From the NCBI GenBank assembly GCA_018817385.1, contig JAHIUA010000073.1:1-57740 (forward strand): DNA of 57,740 nucleotides. The letters are read 5' to 3'. Shown one piece after another: positions 37,403-45,123 of this stretch. The position numbers and the translations under genes are program-made. The notes beneath the pieces are model-generated. The model searched no databases. It saw nothing but the letters and a program-made list of their open reading frames with translations, and was not told where the DNA came from. The DNA is from Pseudomonadota bacterium (GTDB lineage: Bacteria; Desulfobacterota; Desulfobulbia; Desulfobulbales; Desulfocapsaceae). How positions within the stretch are numbered: the stretch's first letter is position 1; each line of letters opens with the position of its first letter.

Positions 37403-38194
37403 TCAAACATCGATATATCCCTCAAGGTATTGAACAGCCTGACCAGATATGATGACCTGGCTATCCAATACCATACAGCGCAGAATTCCGCCCCGTTGCG
37501 AGGCTTGATAAGCAGTCAGCCTCTTTTTGCCTAACTTCTGAGCCCATAGGGGGGCCAACCCCGCATGAATTGAACCGGTAACAGGATCTTCGTCACTGCC
37601 ATTTGCAGGCCAGAAGTATCTTGAAATGAAGTCATATTTTTTTGCTTGAGCCGTGACGACCACGTCAAGGGGAGCAAGTTTCATGAGTTCATCACGCACT
37701 ACGCGGACAGCAAGGACGTCTTTTTCGTGGGGATAAATGACAAAATAGGCCTGCTGACTCAGTAAGACTTCTGTGGGGGGGATGGATAATCCCTTTGTCA
37801 GCTCCCTGGGGATATGAGTGATCGGTTCTGGCTTCCGCATGGGAAATGTCATCTCAATATATCCTTCCGCTGCCCGCCGAACTTTGAGATGACCAACTGC
37901 TTTGGCAGAGAACAGCAGCTCATCGATGGATCTGTCTTGGTTGAAGAGGACAAAGGCAGCAGCGAGCGTGGCATGGCCACAGAAATCAATTTCTGTAAGG
38001 GGGGAGAACCAGCGAATCTCATAGCTGTTGCTGCCACATCTTCTGGCAAATGCTGTTTCAGAAAGGTTGTTTTCCGTGGCGATTGATTGCATCAGCTGGT
38101 CAGGGAGCCATTCCTCAGTTATGATAACAGCGGCATAGTTTCCGGTGAAGAGCGTCTCGGTGAAGGCATCGATGTGATGAATTTTTAATCTCAT
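37403..38194 (-). CDS. PhzF family isomerase-like protein
   Basis: This 263-residue protein has the two-lobed diaminopimelate epimerase fold of the PhzF family. It shows HHIDAFTETLFTGNYAAV, ENNLSETAF (the acidic catalytic position) and TEIDFCGHATLAAAFVL, with GSDEDPVTGSIHAGLAPLW in the second lobe. Outside phenazine clusters the substrate is unknown, and no phenazine genes are nearby. It stands alone between a rightward and a leftward gene. Confidence 0.88.
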   Translation of the reverse strand: MRLKIHHIDAFTETLFTGNYAAVIITEEWLPDQLMQSIATENNLSETAFARRCGSNSYEIRWFSPLTEIDFCGHATLAAAFVLFNQDRSIDELLFSAKAVGHLKVRRAAEGYIEMTFPMRKPEPITHIPRELTKGLSIPPTEVLLSQQAYFVIYPHEKDVLAVRVVRDELMKLAPLDVVVTAQAKKYDFISRYFWPANGSDEDPVTGSIHAGLAPLWAQKLGKKRLTAYQASQRGGILRCMVLDSQVIISGQAVQYLEGYIDV

Positions 38195-38366
38195 TTGTCT
38201 TGCTTTGCTCTATAAAAAGGCTTTCTTGGATGTGAGGGGAGACACTGCAGGCAGAAAAACGGAACAGTTTGCCAGTCGTTCTCTGGTGGTAGCCTGGAAA
38301 ATTTTTTTCTCTCCTGGATTGACCCTCTGGGCGGTTCTGACTGGAACAGAGAGGCGTTACAATCTT

Positions 38367-39182
38367 TTATCCCAAAGAAACATCGAGAATCATCATGACT
38401 GAAAACCCGAGCATTGTTGTCATGGTTACCAGATCAATGTTCTTATAGTCTCGTTGCGATTCTGGAATGAGTTCCTCCACCACAACAAAAATCATCGCTC
38501 CAGCTGCAAAACAGAGGGCATAGGGGAGAATGTTTTGCATCTTCATGACAAAGAGTGCTCCCAGGACACCGGCAATTGGTTCTACTATCCCCGAGGCCTG
38601 TCCCATGAGAAAACTTTTTCCTTTCGACATCCCTTCTCTTCTCAGAGGCATTGACACCGCGGAACCTTCAGGAAAATTTTGAATTCCAATTCCGATTGCC
38701 AGGGCAACGGCTCCGCCAATGGTGGCCGAGGGAAGGTCCGCCGCCACAGCTCCAAAAGCAACACCGACAGCCAGACCTTCTGGTATGTTGTGAAGGGTTA
38801 TGGCAAGTACCAGCAGGGTACTGCGTTGCCATGAGGTCTTCACCCCTTCACTTTTGTCAACGCTGAGGCCAGGATGAAGGTGGGGCAGAAATTTGTCAAT
38901 CAATCTCATGAAAATTCCTCCCCCCATGAAACCGAGGGCTGCGGTCAACCAGGGAATCTGGCCCATGTGTTCGGCCATCTCTATTCCTGGGGCGAGAAGA
39001 GACCAGAAACTGGCAGCAATCATTACTCCGGCAGCGAAGCCAAGCATTGAATCCATGAGTTTCATGTTTATGCTTCTTGTGAAAAAAACAATTGCTGCCC
39101 CTGCGGCAGTGACACCCCAGGTAAAAAGGGTAGCAAAGAGTGCCTGGGTGATGGGATTGAACTGTTGGATGAATTCGATCAT
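38367..39182 (-). CDS. ZIP family metal transporter
   Basis: This 271-residue membrane protein has about eight segments. The binuclear metal-binding motifs are HNIPEGLAVGVAFG (fourth segment) and QNFPEGSAVSMPL (fifth). These match the ZupT/GufA branch, which imports zinc and other divalent metals. Nickel uptake for NiSOD cannot be inferred. A strong hairpin lies 71 bp upstream. Confidence 0.88.
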   Translation of the reverse strand: MIEFIQQFNPITQALFATLFTWGVTAAGAAIVFFTRSINMKLMDSMLGFAAGVMIAASFWSLLAPGIEMAEHMGQIPWLTAALGFMGGGIFMRLIDKFLPHLHPGLSVDKSEGVKTSWQRSTLLVLAITLHNIPEGLAVGVAFGAVAADLPSATIGGAVALAIGIGIQNFPEGSAVSMPLRREGMSKGKSFLMGQASGIVEPIAGVLGALFVMKMQNILPYALCFAAGAMIFVVVEELIPESQRDYKNIDLVTMTTMLGFSVMMILDVSLG

Positions 39183-39252
39183 TTTGGGGCCATTTGCTGT
39201 AGGAAGAGATTGAACCGCTTACACGAGAAGAGGAGCAGTTGGATGATAGGCA

Positions 39253-39279
39253 GGGTGAGGGCATTTTTTGCCCTCACCC
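39253..39279. terminator. strong hairpin between ctpA and the ZIP gene
   Basis: GGGTGAGGGCA and TGCCCTCACCC form a perfect 11-pair stem around a T-rich loop. In the transcription direction of ctpA (leftward) no T-run follows, so it may end ctpA transcription with help or act on the ZIP transcript. Confidence 0.4.
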
Positions 39280-39371
39280 ATTGGCGGACCATTTTTTTCT
39301 TAAGCATTAGCGGAGAGGTATACTCGCTGCCAACAATTTAACCAACCAGTCGGGTACGGAAGGGGATGCAG

Positions 39372-39403
39372 GGGGAGCAAAGCCTTGGAGATGGCCGCTC
39401 CCC
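39372..39403 (-). terminator. hairpin just past the ctpA stop
   Basis: GGGGAGC and GCTCCCC pair across an 18-base loop, starting 12 bp after the ctpA stop codon on the coding strand. No U-tract follows, so Rho or 3'-end protection could be involved. Confidence 0.35.
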
Positions 39404-39414
39404 TAATTCTGTTT

Positions 39415-40776
39415 CTACTGACCACCTTTCGGAAGAACTGGACTGCTTTTATATTCGGTGTAGAGGTTGAGGCTTTTGAGGATATTGAGACCTGTCCGTA
39501 ACTGGTTGTCCTCTTTTAAGCGCTGCTTGATAGCCTCTTGCTCTTTACTGGTATCTGTTTCTGGTGGAGCAGAAACCCCTCCTTCTTCCCTTTCCGTCGC
39601 ATCGTTACGCTGGAGGATATGATTTTTGAGATCGGCCTCTCTGACAAAATCGGGCAGCACTCGTTTCTCTTCATTCTCTTCTGTGTAAGGCAGGCGCGGT
39701 ACCTCCACATCTGGGACAATGCCTGTGGCCTGGATGGATCTGCCGTTAGGGGTGTAATATCGGGCTGTCGTCAGGCGCAGGCCAGCCCCATCAGGCATGG
39801 GGAGAATTGTCTGCACTGATCCCTTACCGAATGTCTGGGTACCGACAATGACTCCCCGTTTGTGATCCTGAATGGCGCCGGCAACAATCTCAGAGGCACT
39901 GGCTGAGCCCTCATTGACCAGCACAACCAGGGGATAGAGATTCTTTCCATTGTTGGCGTGGGCTTGAAAAGTCATGTTCTGTTCAGGGAGACGACCCTTG
40001 GTATAGACCACCAGGCCTTCTTCAAGAAAGGTGTCAGTCACAGAGATTGCCTGGTCGAGCAGTCCACCAGGATTGTTGCGCAGATCAAGAATTAATCCTT
40101 TGATCTGTTCTTCTTTTTCCAGTTCTGCAAGCTTGTTTTTCAAGTCTTTCGTGGTTTGACCCTGAAAGTTCGTGATGTTGATGTAGACAAAACCGGGCTC
40201 TAGAAAAAAACCGCCGACACTCTGCAGAGGAATGGTGTCACGAACAATGGTGATTTCTTTTAGATCCTGCCATCCGTCCCGGTAAATGGAGATAGTTACT
40301 TCGCTTCCCTTGGGGCCTCTCAGCTTTTTGATGGCCTCCATGGAAGGCATGTTTTTGGTCACTTCACCATTGATTTTGACAATGAGGTCCTTGGCCTGTA
40401 AGCCGGCCTTGTCGGCAGGTGTTCCGGCGATAGGAGAGATGACAGTGAGTATGCCATCGCGAACCGTTATCTCAATGCCAATTCCGGAAAAGCTGCCCCG
40501 TGTCTCCTCTTGTAACTCATCGAAGTCTTTGGCGGTCAGGTAGGATGAGTGGGGGTCAAGGGCAAGGAGCATGCCGCTGATCGCTCCTTCAAGGGTCTCG
40601 TCGGTGTTGATCTCTTCCACATAATTCTCTTGCAGGATACTGAGGATATTGGCAAAGATTTCCAGTTGGCGGTAGGTCGCCTCCCTTTGTTCTTGTGAAA
40701 TAGCCCCTTGACAGATACCTGGCAAGATCAAGAGCAGGGAGAGGAAAAACAAAGTGGGCAAAGAATAAATTTTCAC
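39415..40776 (-). CDS. ctpA: carboxy-terminal processing protease, S41 family
   Basis: This 453-residue protease has a signal peptide, a PDZ domain (about 95-175, FSGIGIEITVRDGILTV, GTPADKAGLQAKDLIVKING) and the S41 serine-lysine dyad (nucleophile in NEGSASASEIVAGAI, general base in TFGKGSVQ). It cleaves periplasmic proteins and in other bacteria controls peptidoglycan hydrolases. It is last in the ftsE-ftsX-envC direction group. Its 5' side holds the heptamer array at 40896-41056, about 120 nt before the start codon. Confidence 0.92.
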   Translation of the reverse strand: MKIYSLPTLFFLSLLLILPGICQGAISQEQREATYRQLEIFANILSILQENYVEEINTDETLEGAISGMLLALDPHSSYLTAKDFDELQEETRGSFSGIGIEITVRDGILTVISPIAGTPADKAGLQAKDLIVKINGEVTKNMPSMEAIKKLRGPKGSEVTISIYRDGWQDLKEITIVRDTIPLQSVGGFFLEPGFVYINITNFQGQTTKDLKNKLAELEKEEQIKGLILDLRNNPGGLLDQAISVTDTFLEEGLVVYTKGRLPEQNMTFQAHANNGKNLYPLVVLVNEGSASASEIVAGAIQDHKRGVIVGTQTFGKGSVQTILPMPDGAGLRLTTARYYTPNGRSIQATGIVPDVEVPRLPYTEENEEKRVLPDFVREADLKNHILQRNDATEREEGGVSAPPETDTSKEQEAIKQRLKEDNQLRTGLNILKSLNLYTEYKSSPVLPKGGQ

Positions 40777-40895
40777 GTCTTATCCGTTAGGTAATAATCA
40801 TTCGATATGGAAAGTCTGTTAAACTGTCCACGTAATTGTTCAGTGAGTGAGGCAAAAAAAAAAGCAGTCAACCAGAAAGCTGCTATCTTTTCCGC

Positions 40896-41056
40896 AACCC
40901 GCAACCCGCAACCCGCAACCCGCATACCACAAACCACAAACCGCATACCACAAACCGCATACCGCACACCGTATACCGCACACCGTATACCGCACACCGT
41001 ATACCGCAACCCGCATACCGCAAACCGCAGACCGCAACCCGCATACCGCAAACCTC
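40896..41056 (-). repeat. tandem heptamer array, 23 units, between envC and ctpA
   Basis: 23 consecutive seven-base units with consensus ANACCGC occupy 161 bp. Four perfect AACCCGC units stand at one end, and three alternations of ATACCGC and ACACCGT stand in the middle. On the minus strand, which is the coding strand here, the first four units give four GGG tracts separated by TTGC, a canonical G-quadruplex pattern. Reading frames across the array are artefacts of the repeat. Confidence 0.9.
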
Positions 41057-41064
41057 TCCTGTCA

Positions 41065-42315
41065 TCATGGCAGAGTCAGGCCGACTTTGTCAAGCCAGAG
41101 GAGAGGGTCTTCCGGGGTTGAACCGTTCCGGATCTCGAAATAAACGCCTTCGTCCATCAGGGTTGCAGTATCTCCGGTGAGGGCAATGACTTCCCCCTGA
41201 GCCACCTTTTCTCCCATCTGCTTCAAGATTTTTTCCACCCTGGCGATGACAGAGAAGTAGTTATGACCATGATCCATAATAATCGTGTTGCCATATCCAC
41301 GCAGGTAAGAGGCGTAAACGATGGTCCCCTCGTAAATGGCCTGTACCTTGTTGATACCTGGTGCAGAGAAAGTAATCCCAGTCGATTTTCCTGAGATGCC
41401 GAGACGGTTCTCCCGTTTCTGACCGAACAGGGAAATGATCTCACCTTGTACCGGCGCCGGATGTTTTCCTTTGTTGGCCAGGAACCCCTGGTCCAAAAGC
41501 GAATCCTCTTTTTTCAGGGATTCGAGGGATCCGGAAAGCTGATCGGCGGCCTTTTCCATCTCTCTGATGGCCTGCTCATGCAGTTGTTTCTGGGTCTTGA
41601 TCTGACCGAGCAGGGATTCTTTTTCATTTTTGCTTGCCGTGATATCCTGTTGCTTGAGCTTAGCCATGTTGATGAAATCATCGAGGACACCTTTTTCCAG
41701 ATTGAGTGTTTTTTGAGATTGTTGGAGTTCGTCGATGCTCTTGCGATAAATATCAATGAGGTCTTTGTCATAGGAAATGAGGGTGGTAAATGAGTCGTGA
41801 AAGGTGAGGAGTTGCGGCAGGCTGTTGGTGGAAAAGGCCACATTGGCAAATCCGACCTTTCCCATCTTATAATAGGACTGAATACGTTTCTGGAGATGGC
41901 CTTGGATGATTTGTTTGTCGGCTACAACTTCTTGTAGCTCACTTTCCTTGACTGCTATGAGATGCAGCTGGCTCTCCAGTTGCTTTTCCAGGTCTTGAAG
42001 TCTGGCCTGCTGTTCCAGTAATCTGGTATCGATCTCTTCCAGTTCGTGAAGAAGGTTGCGTTCTGTCTGGGCAGAAGATTGTACCTGACTCTGCTGCTGT
42101 TTTATCCCTTCCTGCAGTTTTCTGATGTTGATCCGATATCCCTCCATTCCCTCTTCAAGCGTTTGCTTTTTTGCCTCCCGCTCTGCCGATGTCTGGACCC
42201 CCCCGATCGACACAGTGGGGACAAGCAGAGCAGAGAGGAGGACAAGGACGCAGGCCACCCTGGAGAGTCGTGTCAGGCTATGAATCCTGCTATCTGAAGA
42301 GTGAGAGGGCATCAC
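41065..42315 (-). CDS. envC: EnvC-type murein hydrolase activator with degenerate LytM domain
   Basis: This 416-residue exported protein has a signal peptide (VACVLVLLSALLVPTVS) and a long coiled coil (about 40-260). A C-terminal LytM/M23 domain follows. The zinc ligands are not conserved: the usual HxGxD position reads STGITF and the usual HxH position reads VYFEIR. It is thus probably a non-catalytic amidase activator, as EnvC is in E. coli, where FtsEX controls it. It directly follows ftsX. The start is GTG 42315 or the next codon ATG 42312. Confidence 0.88.
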   Translation of the reverse strand: MMPSHSSDSRIHSLTRLSRVACVLVLLSALLVPTVSIGGVQTSAEREAKKQTLEEGMEGYRINIRKLQEGIKQQQSQVQSSAQTERNLLHELEEIDTRLLEQQARLQDLEKQLESQLHLIAVKESELQEVVADKQIIQGHLQKRIQSYYKMGKVGFANVAFSTNSLPQLLTFHDSFTTLISYDKDLIDIYRKSIDELQQSQKTLNLEKGVLDDFINMAKLKQQDITASKNEKESLLGQIKTQKQLHEQAIREMEKAADQLSGSLESLKKEDSLLDQGFLANKGKHPAPVQGEIISLFGQKRENRLGISGKSTGITFSAPGINKVQAIYEGTIVYASYLRGYGNTIIMDHGHNYFSVIARVEKILKQMGEKVAQGEVIALTGDTATLMDEGVYFEIRNGSTPEDPLLWLDKVGLTLP

Positions 42316-42327
42316 GTCAAGAGTGGA

Positions 42328-43215
42328 TCAAATTTTTAAAAATTTCTGTATGGAGGTGAAACTGCCGATGGTACAGAGGCCGATGGAGCCGAAAATGATA
42401 CAGACAATGACCATGGGTGGGAAAAAGCTGAAGTTGAAGATGTTGAGGAGACCGGGGCCGGCAAAGTGGCGGCTGATCCATTGAAAAAGGATATAGAGGG
42501 CACAGAGGCCAATGATGGATCCCATAAATCCCTGGATGGTTCCTTCCAGAAGGAAGGGGGTTCTGATGTAATTATTTGTGGCCCCAACCAGTTTCAGCAG
42601 TTCCAGTTCTTCGTGTCGCCCCATGATGGTGAGACGAATGGTGTAGGCGACCATAAAGGTAGCGGTGAGGATGAGGAGGGTTCCGCTGAGGAGGACGACA
42701 ATGGTGACCAGTCTGGTGACATAATAAAATCGTTCCACCCATTCCTGGCCGTACTGGACTTTTTCACTGCCGGGCAAGGTCGCCAGATATTCGGAAAAGA
42801 GTTTGATCTGATTATAGCCGCGGAGGCTTTTCAGGGGGACGACTTCGATGGATGCGGGCAGGAAGTCCTTGGGCATATCTGTCAAGATGTCGGAGTCTTT
42901 TCCCAGTTGTTTGGCAAAGCGTTCATAGGCCTCGGCTTTGGAGATAAACAGAATCGCCTCGGTTTTGTCAAAGTTGTTGATCTTACGTCGCAGTTGCTCC
43001 TGCATCTCAGGCCCCGGGTCGTCTTCCAGGTAGACAATGAGACGAAGGTCGTCGCTCAGCCGGTCGCTGGCCCCGATCATATTGGTATAGATGAGGTAGA
43101 AAAAGGCAAAGATGAGAACCGAGAGGCTGACCGTAAGAAAGGTCATGAGCTGAGAGGTCCAGGTCTGGCGCAGGTTTCGGCCTGCCTGTCTGAAGACGGC
43201 GAACCAGAAATTCAT
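42328..43215 (-). CDS. ftsX: cell division protein FtsX
   Basis: This 295-residue membrane protein has one N-terminal and three C-terminal membrane segments. A periplasmic domain of about 130 residues carries LRLIVYLEDDPGPEMQEQL. It has the standard FtsX layout and pairs with FtsE to transmit ATP hydrolysis to periplasmic EnvC. Its first base coincides with the last base of ftsE. Confidence 0.92.
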   Translation of the reverse strand: MNFWFAVFRQAGRNLRQTWTSQLMTFLTVSLSVLIFAFFYLIYTNMIGASDRLSDDLRLIVYLEDDPGPEMQEQLRRKINNFDKTEAILFISKAEAYERFAKQLGKDSDILTDMPKDFLPASIEVVPLKSLRGYNQIKLFSEYLATLPGSEKVQYGQEWVERFYYVTRLVTIVVLLSGTLLILTATFMVAYTIRLTIMGRHEELELLKLVGATNNYIRTPFLLEGTIQGFMGSIIGLCALYILFQWISRHFAGPGLLNIFNFSFFPPMVIVCIIFGSIGLCTIGSFTSIQKFLKI

Positions 43216-43946
43216 CAGCGACTATTCCTTGAAAGGGAGTGAATCTTACCGTTGCGCAGTTCCATGACTCGATGATTCCCATCTTTATAGATGGATGCGT
43301 CATGGGTGGCAATAACGATGGTGGCACCGGCCTTGTTAGAACGGTTAAGCAGTTCCATGACCCGTTCCGTGGTGGTGGCGTCCAGGTTGCCGGTGGGTTC
43401 ATCCACCAGGATCAGGCGCGGTGAGTTGGCTACTGAGCGGGCCAGGGCGACCCGTTGCTGTTCGCCTCGGGAAAGATCTCCGGTGAGGGTGTCATGTTTG
43501 TCTGCCAGCTGCAGCTGGTCGAGAAGGTCCCGTACCCGCAGTCTGATGGCGCTGGCTTTTTTGTAGGAAACTTCCATGGCGATGGCAATGTTTTCAGCAA
43601 CAGTACGGTCACTTAAGAGTTTAAAGTCCTGGTAGGCAACTCCGATCTTCTGGCGCAGATGCGCAAGCTTATTTCCCTTGAGGTTGTTGATGTTGTGTCC
43701 GGCTACCTCAATGAGTCCCTTGCTGGGGGTATCCATGTTGCAGATCAGTTTGAGGAGAGTCGTTTTCCCGGCTCCGCTTCTGCCGATAAGAAAAAACAGC
43801 TCACCGGTATCCACAGCAAAGGAGATGTCAGACAGGGCTGTGATATCCGGGACATAGGTTCGGCTGACCTTGATCATTTCGATCATGGTGTTGCCAGGAA
43901 GCTTTTTTGTTTCTACGGGGTCTTGGGTGGGCACGGGTCTGGACAA
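43215..43946 (-). CDS. ftsE: cell division ATP-binding protein FtsE
   Basis: This ABC ATPase has Walker [10 protein letters not shown], signature LSRGEQQR, Walker [13 protein letters not shown] and the switch H in IATHDASIY. It is the cytosolic partner of FtsX. The frame starts with a TTG at 43946 preceded by AGGA eight bases away, next to the stop of the CooC-like gene. An ATG at 43886 gives the more usual length (MIEMIKV start) but has no ribosome site, so the choice stays open. Confidence 0.92.
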   Translation of the reverse strand: MSRPVPTQDPVETKKLPGNTMIEMIKVSRTYVPDITALSDISFAVDTGELFFLIGRSGAGKTTLLKLICNMDTPSKGLIEVAGHNINNLKGNKLAHLRQKIGVAYQDFKLLSDRTVAENIAIAMEVSYKKASAIRLRVRDLLDQLQLADKHDTLTGDLSRGEQQRVALARSVANSPRLILVDEPTGNLDATTTERVMELLNRSNKAGATIVIATHDASIYKDGNHRVMELRNGKIHSLSRNSR

Positions 43947-43949
43947 GGA

Positions 43950-44717
43950 TTAATCCTGATCAGCAAAAATGTTGTCAAAAATAGAAGTGATGGTGGTTAT
44001 CACTTCTGCTGAATCATCAAGCTTAAGGTATGATTCACCGGAAAGTTCCTGGTTGATGAGGGCCTCGCTTGAGGGAATGATACCACCCAGTTTCATCTCA
44101 CTGTCACGTACCGCCTCATCTATCTTTTCCTGGAGGGCTGCAGGTACTGGCTGGGGAGCACGATTGACCAGAAGATACTGTTTTTTGATCTCGAGCCCCA
44201 GGGGAGCAGTAATTTCAGAGATTCGTTTGGCGGTGAGGATGCCTCGAGCCGAGGGGTCAGAAGTCACCAGGAGATAGTCGATGGAGCGCAGGTTCATGCG
44301 GCTGAGGTGCTCCATGCCTGCCTCGTTGTCGACGATGATGTATTTATAATTTGGTGCCAGTTTGTCCATGGTCATGGCCAGATACTGGTTGGCAGCGCAG
44401 TAACAGCCGGGACCATCGGGTTGGCCCATAACCAGAAGGTCAAAGCCGTTTTCTTCTATCAGGGCTTGGTGGATTTTCATTTCCATGAACTGGTCGCGGG
44501 TGATATTGGCAGGGAGATCACCCTTCAGTTCTTGACGGATCCGGCCGAGGGTCAGGCCAACATCGAGACCGAGGAGTTCGTTCAGATTGGCGTTGGAATC
44601 GGCGTCAACCAAAAGAAAGGGGGTCTTTTTCTTCTTCAGCAGGTATCTGCTGAGCAGGGCGGAGGTGGTTGTTTTTCCTGTCCCACCCTTACCGGCCATG
44701 GCGATTACTTTAGTCAT
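43950..44717 (-). CDS. CooC-type nickel-insertion ATPase
   Basis: This 255-residue MinD/CooC-family ATPase has the deviant Walker A GKGGTGKTT and the CxC pair in GPGCYCAANQYL, which binds metal at the dimer interface in CooC1. Such ATPases insert nickel into carbon monoxide dehydrogenase or acetyl-CoA synthase. No cooS or acs gene is in the window. It stands immediately before ftsE in the same direction, an unusual neighbour that may be accidental. Confidence 0.82.
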   Translation of the reverse strand: MTKVIAMAGKGGTGKTTTSALLSRYLLKKKKTPFLLVDADSNANLNELLGLDVGLTLGRIRQELKGDLPANITRDQFMEMKIHQALIEENGFDLLVMGQPDGPGCYCAANQYLAMTMDKLAPNYKYIIVDNEAGMEHLSRMNLRSIDYLLVTSDPSARGILTAKRISEITAPLGLEIKKQYLLVNRAPQPVPAALQEKIDEAVRDSEMKLGGIIPSSEALINQELSGESYLKLDDSAEVITTITSIFDNIFADQD

Positions 44718-45123
44718 GCTTGATCTCTATAGAAAAAGTGGTAAAAAGAATAAATAAAAAGTAACTCTTCTGGTAATGGCCAATAATTGGCAATCAACCG
44801 TTCTGTAACTGTTTCATAGTACGTTATATTCGTTCAGTCAGGACGTTGAAGCATATGCGTGCGATTCGAGAAGACCTCAATGGACGAAGATGAAGTACTG
44901 CTGAATAGTTACAATAAAAATAGAAATATCTCCATACTCTAATTAAGGCAAGCAGTTATGTCAAATTTAAAGGGGATTTAGCCGTTTTTGCCACTTTCTC
45001 CTTGCAACTTCAATCGCAGTTGTTATTTTTGTGTGTTTTGGAATAGAAATCAGTATGAATTTGACAATCATTCTCCCTGAAGATGCCCCATAGGCCGGCT
45101 GCAGGAGATATAAGGAGATCGTT
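44718..45123. other. 406 bp divergent intergenic region before ileS
   Basis: I see no T-box features (no long stem series or terminator) ahead of ileS, and no gene. TTGACA at 45060-45065 has no good -10 at 17 bp. AAGGAGAT at 45114-45120 is the ileS ribosome site. Confidence 0.5.

Noticed and set aside
40896-41056. CRISPR array
   Set aside because: The unit is seven bases with no spacers and no cas genes are present; the 120-bp TPR repeats are likewise coding.
40773-41143. Several cysteine-rich or proline-rich reading frames on both strands
   Set aside because: They are translations of the heptamer array in different frames; the regular pattern follows from the repeat and no ribosome site or homology supports a gene.
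44718-45123. T-box leader ahead of ileS
   Set aside because: No T-box consensus, specifier stem or terminator is visible.
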